Source: Martelella lutilitoris
GTDB taxonomy: Bacteria; Pseudomonadota; Alphaproteobacteria; Rhizobiales; Rhizobiaceae
Length of the DNA: 64,000 bases
NCBI RefSeq assembly: GCF_016598595.1
Contig: NZ_CP066786.1
Span: 2,813,501-2,877,500, forward strand
Direction of reading: 5' to 3'
Each line of letters starts with the position of its first letter. Position 1 is the first letter of the stretch. Under the pieces are notes generated by a model that saw only the letters and a list, made by a program, of their open reading frames with translations, was not told the origin of the DNA and did not search any database. The translations under genes were made by a program, and so were the position numbers. Shown here one piece after another: positions 15,157 through 23,204 of the stretch.

Positions 15157-16269
15157 TCAGCGCTCGGGCTGACCGACAAGGGCCGCGTTCAGCCCGAGTT
15201 GCGGCAGTTCTTCCGAGAAGATCGACGCGAACCAGCCCGGGTTTGAGACGAGCCCCGGCTGGAAGACGTTGCAGCCGGCCTTCTGTTCATCCCAGCTCCC
15301 GGTTTCACACAGCTCAACCGTCTCGTTGGTGACCAGCGGCAGCGGCAGGGTGGTGTGCTGCGGGATTTCGGCCCCATCGAGCTTGTCGACCGCGAGCTTC
15401 AGTGCCAGCGCGCCGGAATAGGGCGGAGAGGCGTAGGAAATCCGCGCCGCGCCCATGGGCGCATAGGGGGCCGCGGCGCCTTCGACCGCGCTGTCGGCCG
15501 GCAGCATCTGGATGCGCCCGCCGTTCGAGCCTTCGCCGGCGCAGGGCAGCAGGTCTTCGGGCGCCTGGCCCGCCTCGAGCTGCATGGCGTTGGCGGTGTA
15601 GCAGCCGACCTGCATCCACAGGCCGTCGATCTCCGACCAGTCGCGGGTCGCCATCAGCTTGTTGAGCTCGGTCCGCGCCACCGCCTGGCTCCACATGCCG
15701 ACCGCCTCGCCGACGATATTGATGCCCGCGTGTTCGGCAAAGACGGCCTTGGCCGCCGCGGTCCTGGCCGTGTCGACCGAGGTTCCGGGAACCCCCGTGA
15801 CCATCACCACATCGCCCTCGCCGCCCATCGCCTCGACAAGCCATTCGGCCGTCTTGCGACCGGCTTCCGCCTGGTCGATGGTGACGTTATAGGCGCAGGG
15901 CTCGGTGATCTCGGCGTCATAGGCGATGATCGTCACGCCGCGCGAGCAGGCGCTGCGCACCACGCTGTTCAGCGCCGTGGGCGAGATCGGGTAGACAACG
16001 ATCGCATCGGCGCCGGCCTGCACCATGGCATTGATCTGCTGGATCTGACGCTGGGCATTGGGGCCCGCCACCTGCACCTCGAGGTTCACGCGGTCCCTGT
16101 AGTCTTCCGAGGCGGCCAGCGCCTTGATCATGTTCGAGGCTTCGGCCTGCCAGTCATTGCCGATATAGCTCATCGACAGGTAGATGTCGTAGGGCTCCGA
16201 ACCCTGCGCCTGCACGGTTCCCGCAAGGCCGACGGCGCAGGCTGCGCCCGCAAGTATACGTCCAATCAT
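15157..16269 (-). CDS. Periplasmic sugar-binding protein of ABC transporter (RbsB type)
   Basis: The 370-residue precursor has a signal peptide (cleavage likely after GTVQA, about residue 22). The mature protein has the type I periplasmic fold of the ribose/xylose class: YLSMSYIGNDWQAEASNMIKA at the start of lobe 1, QIQQINAMVQAGADAIVVYP, and GDVVMVTGVPGTSVD. Several cysteines (ACSRG, EPCAYN, VGCYTAN, LLPCAGE) may form disulfides. It is the first gene of the operon and has a good ribosome site (GGGAGGAAGC). It would define substrate specificity, which the sequence does not reveal. Confidence 0.9.
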   Translation of the reverse strand: MIGRILAGAACAVGLAGTVQAQGSEPYDIYLSMSYIGNDWQAEASNMIKALAASEDYRDRVNLEVQVAGPNAQRQIQQINAMVQAGADAIVVYPISPTALNSVVRSACSRGVTIIAYDAEITEPCAYNVTIDQAEAGRKTAEWLVEAMGGEGDVVMVTGVPGTSVDTARTAAAKAVFAEHAGINIVGEAVGMWSQAVARTELNKLMATRDWSEIDGLWMQVGCYTANAMQLEAGQAPEDLLPCAGEGSNGGRIQMLPADSAVEGAAAPYAPMGAARISYASPPYSGALALKLAVDKLDGAEIPQHTTLPLPLVTNETVELCETGSWDEQKAGCNVFQPGLVSNPGWFASIFSEELPQLGLNAALVGQPER

Positions 16270-16328
16270 AGCTTCCTCCCTTGGTGGGCGACTCTCCCGA
16301 TCGCCCGACAGGACTCAAGATTAAATAT

Positions 16329-16363
16329 CTTTGATCAAAAGTCAAAACATCTTTCTCTTTGAC
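16329..16363. promoter_or_regulatory. Probable operator region between the sugar operon and gntR
   Basis: The divergent gap contains a perfect 10-base palindrome, TTTGATCAAA (16330-16339). Next to it GTCAAA (16341-16346) and TTTGAC (16358-16363) form an inverted repeat with an 11-base spacer. On the minus strand TTGACT lies upstream of the palindrome in the position of a -35 box, so a bound repressor would cover the operon promoter. Binding by the neighbouring GntR protein is inferred. Confidence 0.55.
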
Positions 16364-16406
16364 GTGAAATTTCGTAGCTTTGTCAGCGGAACAAGAGGAT
16401 TTCGCC

Positions 16407-17099
16407 ATGCTCGAGAACGTGACGCCGTTGAAAAAGGAGACGCTTCAGGCCCTGGTGCACCAGCGCCTGTGCGACCTCATTCTCCAGGGAGAGATCGCGC
16501 CTGGGGAATCGGTCACCGTGGCGAGCATCGCCAAGGCCCTGAACGTCAGCCCGATGCCCGTGCGCGAGGCGATTTCACGGCTGATGGCGCTCGGCGCGCT
16601 GACGGTGGTTTCCGGCCGTTCCATCGGCGTGCCCGTGCTCGGAGCGGCGCAGCTGGAGGACCTGCGCAGGGTCCGCTCCGAGATCGAGGCCTCGGCCGTC
16701 ACCTGGGCGGTCGCGAACCGGTCTGCGGCGTTCGAGAAGCGGCTCGAGGAGCTGCTGGAACGGATGGAAGACGCGGAAGCCAGGGGGCAGGTGCGGGACT
16801 TCATCCACCGCAATTACGAATTCCACTTCGCCATCTACGCGCAGGCGGGTTCTGCTCTCATGCTCGAGATCATCGGCACGCTCTGGCTGAGGATCAACCC
16901 GCAATTCCACCTGTTGCAGCGGCACGGCCACTACAAGGCGTCAAACCGGCAGCACCGCGCGCTTTACGAACGGATCTGCGCGGGCGATGCAGAGGGCGCG
17001 GTGTCGGCCCTTCGGGAGGACATAGACAGCGCCTATGCCGTTCTCGTCAAGACGCTGGAAGAACGCGGGTCGCGCGCCGGCCAGACGCTGGCGCGATAG
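16407..17099 (+). CDS. GntR family regulator, FCD domain
   Basis: The 230-residue regulator carries an N-terminal winged helix (VHQRLCDLILQGEIAPGESV, then SPMPVREAISRLMALGAL, the GntR recognition helix) and a helical FCD effector domain (RRVRSEIEASAVTWA, then FIHRNYEFHFAIYAQAGS and NRQHRALYERICAGD with histidines placed as FCD metal ligands). ATG 16407 follows GAGGATTTCG, and an upstream TTG at 16380 is less likely. It is divergent from the sugar operon and probably represses it until a sugar acid or intermediate binds. The TAG stop is provided by a family I repeat. Confidence 0.87.
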   Translation: MLENVTPLKKETLQALVHQRLCDLILQGEIAPGESVTVASIAKALNVSPMPVREAISRLMALGALTVVSGRSIGVPVLGAAQLEDLRRVRSEIEASAVTWAVANRSAAFEKRLEELLERMEDAEARGQVRDFIHRNYEFHFAIYAQAGSALMLEIIGTLWLRINPQFHLLQRHGHYKASNRQHRALYERICAGDAEGAVSALREDIDSAYAVLVKTLEERGSRAGQTLAR

Positions 17100-17180
17100 A
17101 GCGCCGTGCGTCCATTCGGATGCACAAAGAACGCTCTGGCTTATTGAATCGACCCATCGTGCTTTCCGGGAAACGACGCC
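17098..17180. repeat. Dispersed palindrome element, family I, degenerate copy
   Basis: The first hairpin is kept (AGAGCG...CGCTCT around GTGCGTCC/GGATGCAC with one mismatch), and the CCATCGTGCTTTCC start of the second is present, but the second palindrome has decayed. As at 7674, the element starts inside the TAG stop codon of the upstream gene. The gap up to 17253 has no gene. Confidence 0.75.
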
Positions 17181-17253
17181 GCCCGGATCGAACCGGCTGC
17201 GTTCTCGGCGAAGCGTGAACAGTCAGGATCGCTCTGTTTCCACCAAAAAGCTG

Positions 17254-17427
17254 TCATTCCGGCTTCGGGGCACCGGCAGCACGCTCGGCGAGCGTTTGCT
17301 GTTCGTCGGCCTCGCGCGCTCTCTTCTGCTCCTTTTCGCCGTCGTAATGCGACTTGATGGCGAAGAACATGGCCGTGCCCAGCACGCCAAGCTTGAAAAG
17401 ACCGAGGACCACGGGAACCCAGTTCAT
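17254..17427 (-). CDS. Small membrane protein, 57 aa, function unknown
   Basis: The product begins MNWVPVVLGLFKLGVLGTAM and has one hydrophobic helix (about residues 4-22), then a charged helical tail (HYDGEKEQKRAREADEQQ). The start at 17427 is chosen for the GGAGAGTGG just upstream; the open frame continues further but that part looks non-coding. Small rhizobial membrane proteins of this build are common and uncharacterised. It stands alone, with no operon partner. Confidence 0.6.
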   Translation of the reverse strand: MNWVPVVLGLFKLGVLGTAMFFAIKSHYDGEKEQKRAREADEQQTLAERAAGAPKPE

Positions 17428-17906
17428 CGTTTCCACTCTCCATTGCTGCTGTTTTCGCGGCGTCGCCTCGAGACGATGGGCAGCCTCGGCGCGGCGGTGA
17501 CGGATTGTCTCCCGGAGCATGTCCGCGTTTCCCCGAATCGCGAATACGCTCTGACCTTTTGTTTTTCCGCGCCTCCGGTGGGAAATCCGGTCTCCACTTT
17601 TTCTGCAAGCGCTCTCGTCTGGCGACGGCGTGAAACGGGCTTTTCCCGGGACACGCCATCGCCCGCCCCGACTATGCCGTCAGCCCGGCTCAATCAAGCC
17701 GACGCCCCGCTACAAGTTGACGCATATCAAGAAGCCGGAAGCAACGCAGTCTGCCCCGCCCCGCAGACAGCAGGGCCTGGAAACAATGGGCGCGCGCAAC
17801 GTCCCTCGCCGATACTGCACGGGCAGAGGCAAGCGGCACGATCGCCGAATCCGTGCGAGCCATGAAACAGATCACGCAGATCAAGGGAAAGTCATGTCGG
17901 TAAAAA
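17428..17906. other. Intergenic region, no gene recognised
   Basis: This gap of nearly 480 bases between the small membrane protein and tRNA-Arg has several short open frames on both strands. None has a convincing ribosome site together with protein-like composition. A stretch near 17685-17730 is AT-richer and includes TTGACG on the plus strand, but no downstream gene fits it. I see no repeat of the dispersed families here. Confidence 0.5.
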
Positions 17907-17983
17907 TGGCGCGCTCGGGAAGATTCGAACTCCCGACCCCCAGATTCGTAGTCTGGTGCTCTATCCAGCTGAGCTACGAGCGC
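17907..17983 (-). tRNA. tRNA-Arg (anticodon ACG)
   Basis: The minus strand begins GCGCTCGTAGCTCAGCTGGA, has the anticodon loop CTACGAA (ACG), a GAGTTCGAATC T-arm and acceptor CGAGCGC + G + encoded CCA. The stems pair fully. The ACG anticodon needs deamination by TadA to read CGN codons. Confidence 0.97.
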
Positions 17984-18027
17984 TTGCCTTGCGATGCGCC
18001 GCGTCTTGTCTGCGGCGTGCGAGAGGG

Positions 18028-18056
18028 CTTCTAGAGCCTTCGGATTTGGAATGCAA
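18028..18056 (-). promoter_or_regulatory. Promoter of tRNA-Arg
   Basis: On the minus strand TTGCAT (18056-18051), a 17-base spacer and TAGAAG (18033-18028) lie about 45 bases upstream of the tRNA 5' end. The spacing is ideal and the boxes are moderate matches. Confidence 0.5.
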
Positions 18057-18240
18057 GCGGTTTCCGGAAAAAACCTGTCATTTTTCTGAAACACGCGCGG
18101 GGCCGACCGGTTGCGGTCCTGCGGCGATGTCCGGACGTCAAGGTCTGACGCATTAATTCTCTTATAAAATCAACTGCATAATGCACATCTCGACACCCGG
18201 AACGAGAGAGGCAAAGCGCCCCGGAGAGACGCCGGGCGGC

Positions 18241-19731
18241 TCAGGCGCCGGTCTCGCTGCGCCAGTTTTCAAGCGCCACCGGGCGGTCGGGAATCTCGAT
18301 GCGGAACAGGGTGCCCTGCCCCGCCTTTTCCACCAGCGCGATCGTGCCGCCATGGGCGAGCACCAGTTCGCGGGCGATCGCGAGGCCGAGCCCCGTGCCG
18401 CCGCTGCGCACGCCGCCCCTGAAGGCGGCGAACAGGTTTTCGCGCGCCTTTCGCGGCATGCCGGGGCCGGTATCATCGACGGACAGAGAGACGACGCTGC
18501 CGTGGCGCTGGGCGGAGACGATCAGGCAATTGAGCGTGTCGCGCTTCTCCTCGGCCTGCTGCGTCAGCGCCTGGACGCTGTTGCGGCAGAGGTTGAAGAC
18601 CACCCGGAACAGCTGCTCGGGATCGGCATCGACCTTCAGATCCTCCGGCACGCGGTTGATCCAGTCGATCGGCTGCTCAGCGGAAAGCTCCAGATAGTCG
18701 TGCACGTCGTTGATCAGCTCGAACAGCCCCACCATCTGCCGTTTTGGCTCGGCTTCGGAGACCTGGCCATAGCTCAGCACCGAGCGGGAATAGGCCGCCG
18801 CCCGGTCGATGGCGCGCAGCAGCTTCGGCGCGACGCGGCGGACCACCGGATCATCGGTCCCCGCGATCCGGTCCGACATCAGCTGGGCAGAGGCCAGGAT
18901 GTTGCGCATGTCGTGGTTGATCTTGGACACGGCCAGACCGAGTTCGGCCAGGCGCTTCTGCTGGCGCAGCGTCTTCTGCAGCTCGCTCTGCATAGACGCG
19001 AGATGGCGGCCGGCGATGCCCAGTTCATCCGTGGTCTCTTCCGGGCGATAGACGCTTTCCGGCAGATCCGGATGATCGGAAAAGGCCTGCATGTTGGCGA
19101 TCTGGCGCCGGAGCGGCCGCACCAGGATGGCGTTCAGCCGGAAGAAGATCAGCATCGCCGTGAAGGTCGACAGGAGAATGCTCAGGAGGAAGATGTTGCG
19201 GGCATAGACGAGAAGCGCATGGCGAAGCTCGTCATCCGAGATCACCAGTTCGATGATCGCGTCGCTTTCGCCGATATGGCCGAAGACGCGAATGGCGCGG
19301 TCGCCGCCGAACAGCAGTTCGTCGAAGGCATCGACCACGGCATCGACCGGGCCGACATCGGTCAGGTCGTAGGTCTTGGCGATTTCCGGCGGCATGTCGG
19401 TGATGGCAAGAAGCTGCGAGGCGCCGTCTTTCCTGAGCACGATCGCCTTGGTGCCGGTCGCCATCAGCGTCTCGTCCTGCAGCGCGCGCGGCAGGACCTG
19501 CGGCTGCAACCCGTCGATCACGGTCGCGGCGGCGGCGGCGGTGCTCAGCCGGTCGTCCAGCCATCTCAGCCGCATGCTGGCCAGCGAGGGCACGAAAAAG
19601 ACGACTTCGGCGGACATGATGATCACGACCGTCAGCGCCAGAATGCGGCCCGACAGGCCCGACAGAAAACCGGGAACGGCGACCGCGTCGTCAGGCGCGT
19701 CCTGCGTCTTCCGGGAACTCGCCCTCAGCAT
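18241..19731 (-). CDS. Orphan membrane sensor histidine kinase
   Basis: The 496-residue inner-membrane kinase has TM1 at about residues 27-50 (ILALTVVIIMSAEVVFF), a periplasmic sensor domain of about 130 residues, TM2 (NIFLLSILLSTFTAMLIFF) and a HAMP-like linker (VRPLRRQIANMQAFSDHP). The phosphoacceptor helix reads SKINHDMRNILASAQ, a variant H-box. The ATPase domain has the N box FNLCRNSVQAL, G1 VDDTGPGMP and G2 GTGLGLAIA. No response regulator is adjacent. It autophosphorylates on the histidine, but its signal and partner are unknown. Such a kinase upstream of rpmH appears conserved in rhizobia, as far as I remember. Confidence 0.88.
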   Translation of the reverse strand: MLRASSRKTQDAPDDAVAVPGFLSGLSGRILALTVVIIMSAEVVFFVPSLASMRLRWLDDRLSTAAAAATVIDGLQPQVLPRALQDETLMATGTKAIVLRKDGASQLLAITDMPPEIAKTYDLTDVGPVDAVVDAFDELLFGGDRAIRVFGHIGESDAIIELVISDDELRHALLVYARNIFLLSILLSTFTAMLIFFRLNAILVRPLRRQIANMQAFSDHPDLPESVYRPEETTDELGIAGRHLASMQSELQKTLRQQKRLAELGLAVSKINHDMRNILASAQLMSDRIAGTDDPVVRRVAPKLLRAIDRAAAYSRSVLSYGQVSEAEPKRQMVGLFELINDVHDYLELSAEQPIDWINRVPEDLKVDADPEQLFRVVFNLCRNSVQALTQQAEEKRDTLNCLIVSAQRHGSVVSLSVDDTGPGMPRKARENLFAAFRGGVRSGGTGLGLAIARELVLAHGGTIALVEKAGQGTLFRIEIPDRPVALENWRSETGA

Positions 19732-19832
19732 CGCATGTCTCCGGTTGGATAGGTTGAGAGATCATAGACCAATCCCCGACAGGACAAAACCGCCATATTT
19801 GAGGCACTTGCAAAGTCTCCCGCCCGGCATGA

Positions 19833-19862
19833 TTGACAATTTGCGACCCTTTCCCTTATAAG
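19833..19862 (+). promoter_or_regulatory. Promoter of rpmH-rnpA-yidC
   Basis: A perfect TTGACA (19833-19838), 18-base spacer and TATAAG (19857-19862) precede rpmH. Transcription near 19869 would give a leader of about 120 bases before the rpmH ATG, which is long for this gene. Confidence 0.75.
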
Positions 19863-19987
19863 CCGCGCAGTTTCCGGAAGCCTTGGCCCGCCTCACCAGG
19901 CGGCGTTCATGCCGGCAACATCATCCACACGCTTCAACTGCTCCGGCAGTTCACCAAGAAGGGCCGCACACCGCGGTATTTAAACAA

Positions 19988-20128
19988 ATGTCTACCAAGC
20001 GTACCTATCAGCCTTCCAAGCTTGTTCGCAAACGCCGTCACGGCTTCCGTGCCCGCATGGCCACCAAGGGCGGCCGCAAGGTCCTCCAGGCCCGCCGCGC
20101 GCGCGGTCGCAAGCGTCTTTCGGCTTAA
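19988..20128 (+). CDS. rpmH: 50S ribosomal protein L34
   Basis: The 46-residue basic protein reads [20 protein letters not shown], then [17 protein letters not shown], matching bacterial L34 along its whole length. The start is ATG 19988 (MSTKRTYQ), two residues longer than the usual MKRTYQ start. The open frame extends upstream but only the L34 part is protein-like. It begins the classic rpmH-rnpA-yidC unit. Confidence 0.96.
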   Translation: MSTKRTYQPSKLVRKRRHGFRARMATKGGRKVLQARRARGRKRLSA

Positions 20129-20143
20129 GGGCTGAAAGCCCCG

Positions 20144-20539
20144 ATGGCCGGACCGGACGACAATGCCGAGATGGTTGTCGGGCGGCTCAAGACCCGCCCG
20201 CAATTTCTGGCCGTCCAGAAAGGCGAACGGCGGAAAGGCCCGCTGTTTCTGCTGGAAGTACTTGACCGGCGCGAGCCCCTGGAAGGGCCCCGCGTCGGTT
20301 TTACTGTGACCAAGCGGCAGGGAAACGCCGTCGAGCGCAACAGGATGCGCCGCCGGCTGAAAGAGGCTGTGCGCCTCAAAGGCGCATTTGCAATGCAACC
20401 CGGTTGCGATTATGTCGTTGTGGGCCGTCGGGAGGTGCTCGACGTCTCTTTCGCGATGCTCGCAGATGAGCTGGAATCACGGATTTCGAAATCGCCCCGA
20501 ACCGGACGGAGCCGCAAGGCGTCCGCACCAGGAAGATAA
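20144..20539 (+). CDS. rnpA: Ribonuclease P protein component
   Basis: The 131-residue basic protein assists the RNase P RNA in cutting tRNA 5' leaders. The family core is clear: [33 protein letters not shown] with the RNR box, and [13 protein letters not shown]. It starts 15 bases after rpmH. It ends one base before the yidC start codon and is likely translated with it. Confidence 0.94.
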   Translation: MAGPDDNAEMVVGRLKTRPQFLAVQKGERRKGPLFLLEVLDRREPLEGPRVGFTVTKRQGNAVERNRMRRRLKEAVRLKGAFAMQPGCDYVVVGRREVLDVSFAMLADELESRISKSPRTGRSRKASAPGR

Positions 20540-20540
20540 G

Positions 20541-22346
20541 ATGGAAAACAACCGCAATTCTGTCATTGCGATCGCGCTCACGGTCCTGGTCGTTCTGGCC
20601 TGGCAGTTCCTGTATATGGGTCCGCGCCTGGAAGAGCAGCGCGCCGCGCAGGAACAGGCAGCCCAGCAGCAGGCGGCCCAGGAACAGACCGTTTCAACGA
20701 ACAATGGCGCCGGCTCCGGCACTGCCGGTTCTTCCGCGACCGGCGCCAGCGGCGATGCCGTGTTCTCCCAGGCCGGCGCCCAGCAGGAAACGGCGCCGCG
20801 CGTCAAGATCGACACGCCGGCGCTTTCCGGCTCCATCAACCTTGCCGGCGCGCGCATCGACGACATCAAGCTCAAGGACTACCACGTCACCGTGAACCCG
20901 ACGAGCCCGATTGTCACGCTGTTCTCGCCGGCCGACACGGAGAACGGCTATTTCGCCGAGCTTGGCTTTGTCCAGGGCGAGAATTCCGGTTCGGTTCCCG
21001 GTCCCCAGACCGTCTGGACGCTTGAAAAGGGCGATACGCTGACGCCGTCAACGCCCGTCGAGCTGTCCTATACCAATGAGTCCGGCCTGACCTTCAACCG
21101 CACGATCTCCATCGATGACGATTACATGATCACGATGGACGACACGGTGACCAACAGTTCGGACAAGCAGGTGACGGTCAATCCCTATGGCCGCATCACC
21201 CGCTTCAACCTGCCCGACGAACCGTCGGCCTGGGTGCTGCACGAAGGCTTTCTCGGCGTGATGACGCCCGACGGCGGCATTACCGAGGACACCTACAAGA
21301 ACGTGGCCGATGAGAACGAGACCTATACCGGGTCGAACGGCGGCTGGTTCGGCGTCACCGACAAATACTGGGGCACGGCGATCATTCCCCAGTCCGACAT
21401 GAACTACGACGTCCGTTTCTCGCATTTCACCGACGGCCGGGCGCGCTATCAGGCGGACTATTCCGACAATCAGCCGCTGACCATCGCCGCCGGACAGTCG
21501 GCCGAGCTGCAGACCAAGGTTTTCGCCGGGGCCAAGGTCACCAACATCCTGACCCAGTACCAGAAGCAGTACAACATTCCCCTGTTCGACCGCATGATCG
21601 ACTGGGGCTGGCTGTGGTTCATCACCAAGCCGCTGTTCCAGCTGATGGATTTCATCTACCACCAGGTCGGCAATTTCGGCGTCGCGATCCTGATCACGAC
21701 CGTCATCATCAAGCTTCTGTTCTTCCCGCTCGCCTCCAAGCAGTATGCCTCCATGGCCAACATGAAGCGCATGCAGCCGAAGATGACCGAGCTGAAGGAA
21801 CAGTATGGCGACGACCGCATGGGCCTGCAGAAGGCCATGATGGAGCTGTACAAGAAGGAAAAGATCAATCCCGTGGCCGGCTGCTGGCCGGTGCTGTTGC
21901 AGATCCCGATCTTCTTCGCCCTCTACAAGGTGCTCTACGTCACCATCGAAATGCGCCATGCGCCGTTCTTCGGCTGGATCCAGGACCTTTCCGCGCCCGA
22001 TCCGACCAGCGTCTTCAACCTGTTCGGCCTGCTGCCCTGGGGCGTTCCGGCCTTCCTGGCGATCGGCGCCTGGCCGCTGATCATGGGCTTCACCATGTGG
22101 CTGCAGATGCGCATGAACCCGACGCCGCCGGACAAGACGCAGGCGATGATCTTCAACTGGATGCCGGTGGTCTTCACCTACATGCTGGCGCAGTTCCCGG
22201 CCGGCCTGGTGATCTACTATGCCTGGAACAACTCGCTCTCGATCCTGCAGCAGTCGATCATCATGAAGCGCCACGGAGTCAAGATCGAGCTGTTCGACAA
22301 TCTGAAGGGCCTGTTCCGCCGCAAGAAGCCGGCCCCGTCGGAATAG
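20541..22346 (+). CDS. yidC: Membrane protein insertase YidC
   Basis: The 601-residue insertase folds and inserts inner-membrane proteins alone or with SecYEG. The start is ATG 20541 (MENNRNSV), giving TM1 at residues 7-27 (IAIALTVLVVLAWQFLYMG). A Q/A-rich linker and the large periplasmic P1 beta domain (about 70-370) follow. The conserved C-terminal insertase domain has five TM helices, including FGVAILITTVIIKLLFFPLA with the hydrophilic-groove region and the coiled coil MKRMQPKMTELKEQY. A rho-independent terminator follows. Confidence 0.95.
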   Translation: MENNRNSVIAIALTVLVVLAWQFLYMGPRLEEQRAAQEQAAQQQAAQEQTVSTNNGAGSGTAGSSATGASGDAVFSQAGAQQETAPRVKIDTPALSGSINLAGARIDDIKLKDYHVTVNPTSPIVTLFSPADTENGYFAELGFVQGENSGSVPGPQTVWTLEKGDTLTPSTPVELSYTNESGLTFNRTISIDDDYMITMDDTVTNSSDKQVTVNPYGRITRFNLPDEPSAWVLHEGFLGVMTPDGGITEDTYKNVADENETYTGSNGGWFGVTDKYWGTAIIPQSDMNYDVRFSHFTDGRARYQADYSDNQPLTIAAGQSAELQTKVFAGAKVTNILTQYQKQYNIPLFDRMIDWGWLWFITKPLFQLMDFIYHQVGNFGVAILITTVIIKLLFFPLASKQYASMANMKRMQPKMTELKEQYGDDRMGLQKAMMELYKKEKINPVAGCWPVLLQIPIFFALYKVLYVTIEMRHAPFFGWIQDLSAPDPTSVFNLFGLLPWGVPAFLAIGAWPLIMGFTMWLQMRMNPTPPDKTQAMIFNWMPVVFTYMLAQFPAGLVIYYAWNNSLSILQQSIIMKRHGVKIELFDNLKGLFRRKKPAPSE

Positions 22347-22419
22347 TCGCCTGCCCGTTCCCGCATAAGGGGATGACGATCAAGACAACGCGTTGCCGGA
22401 AAGCCCCGGCAACGCTCCT

Positions 22420-22447
22420 GCCCGGCGCTTGGCCGGGCTTTTTCTTT
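22420..22447 (+). terminator. Rho-independent terminator after yidC
   Basis: GCCCGGC (22420-22426), a five-base loop and GCCGGGC (22432-22438) are followed by TTTTTCTTT. The hairpin is perfect. It ends only 17 bases before the engB start codon, so engB must use read-through or a promoter overlapping the hairpin. Confidence 0.75.
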
Positions 22448-22464
22448 CGTGGTAGACAAACGCT

Positions 22465-23115
22465 ATGACCCAGCCGATCGACAAAGACGCCGCCCTGTTC
22501 GCCCGCCCGTGGATCTTCATCCGCGGCGTGCCGTCGATGAAGTTCCTGCCGCCGGAAGGCCCGCCCGAGGTCGCCTTCGCCGGGCGCTCCAATGTCGGCA
22601 AGTCGTCGCTGATCAACGCACTGCTTGCCCAGAAGGGGCTGGCGCGGACCTCCAATACGCCGGGCCGCACCCAGGAGCTCAACTATTTCGTGCCCGACGG
22701 CTATTCCGGCGAAGGCGAGGACCTGCCGCCGATGGCGCTCGTCGACATGCCCGGCTATGGCTATGCCCAGGCGCCGAAGCAACAGGTCGACCAGTGGACC
22801 AAGCTCGTCTTCGACTATCTGCGCGGTCGCGCCACGCTGAAGCGCGTCTATGTGCTGATCGACGCCCGCCACGGCATCAAGAAGAATGACGAGGAAGTGC
22901 TCAACCTTCTCGACAAGGCCGCCGTTTCCTACCAGATCGTGCTGACCAAATCCGACAAGATCAAGCCGCCGGCGGTCGAGAAGCTCCTTGCCGCCACAGC
23001 CGAGAAGATCCGCAAGCGTCCCGCCGCCTTCCCCGGCATCGTCGCGACCTCCTCGGAGAAAAATGCAGGTCTCGACGATCTCCGGCTGGCGATCCAGCAG
23101 ACCGTGGCCGGCTGA
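22465..23115 (+). CDS. engB: Ribosome biogenesis GTP-binding protein EngB/YsxC
   Basis: The 216-residue TRAFAC GTPase acts in 50S subunit assembly. It has G1 [11 protein letters not shown], the G2 threonine in SNTPGRTQ, G3 DMPGYGYA, G4 TKSDKIK and G5 ATSSEKNAG. The N-terminus is about 20 residues longer than in E. coli YihA. It lies between yidC and argB as in many rhizobia. Confidence 0.95.
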   Translation: MTQPIDKDAALFARPWIFIRGVPSMKFLPPEGPPEVAFAGRSNVGKSSLINALLAQKGLARTSNTPGRTQELNYFVPDGYSGEGEDLPPMALVDMPGYGYAQAPKQQVDQWTKLVFDYLRGRATLKRVYVLIDARHGIKKNDEEVLNLLDKAAVSYQIVLTKSDKIKPPAVEKLLAATAEKIRKRPAAFPGIVATSSEKNAGLDDLRLAIQQTVAG

Positions 23116-23204
23116 GACCTGCGTTTTACTTCCCGCCGCAATATTCACTATGGCCCGCGGATGCGCTAAAAGGCCGCGAGGACCAAAGCACCCCGGGGTA
23201 TTCC

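Noticed and set aside
17424..17693. Minus-strand frame of 89 codons upstream of the small membrane gene
   Set aside because: It overlaps the ribosome site of the 57-residue gene in another frame and has random-looking composition.
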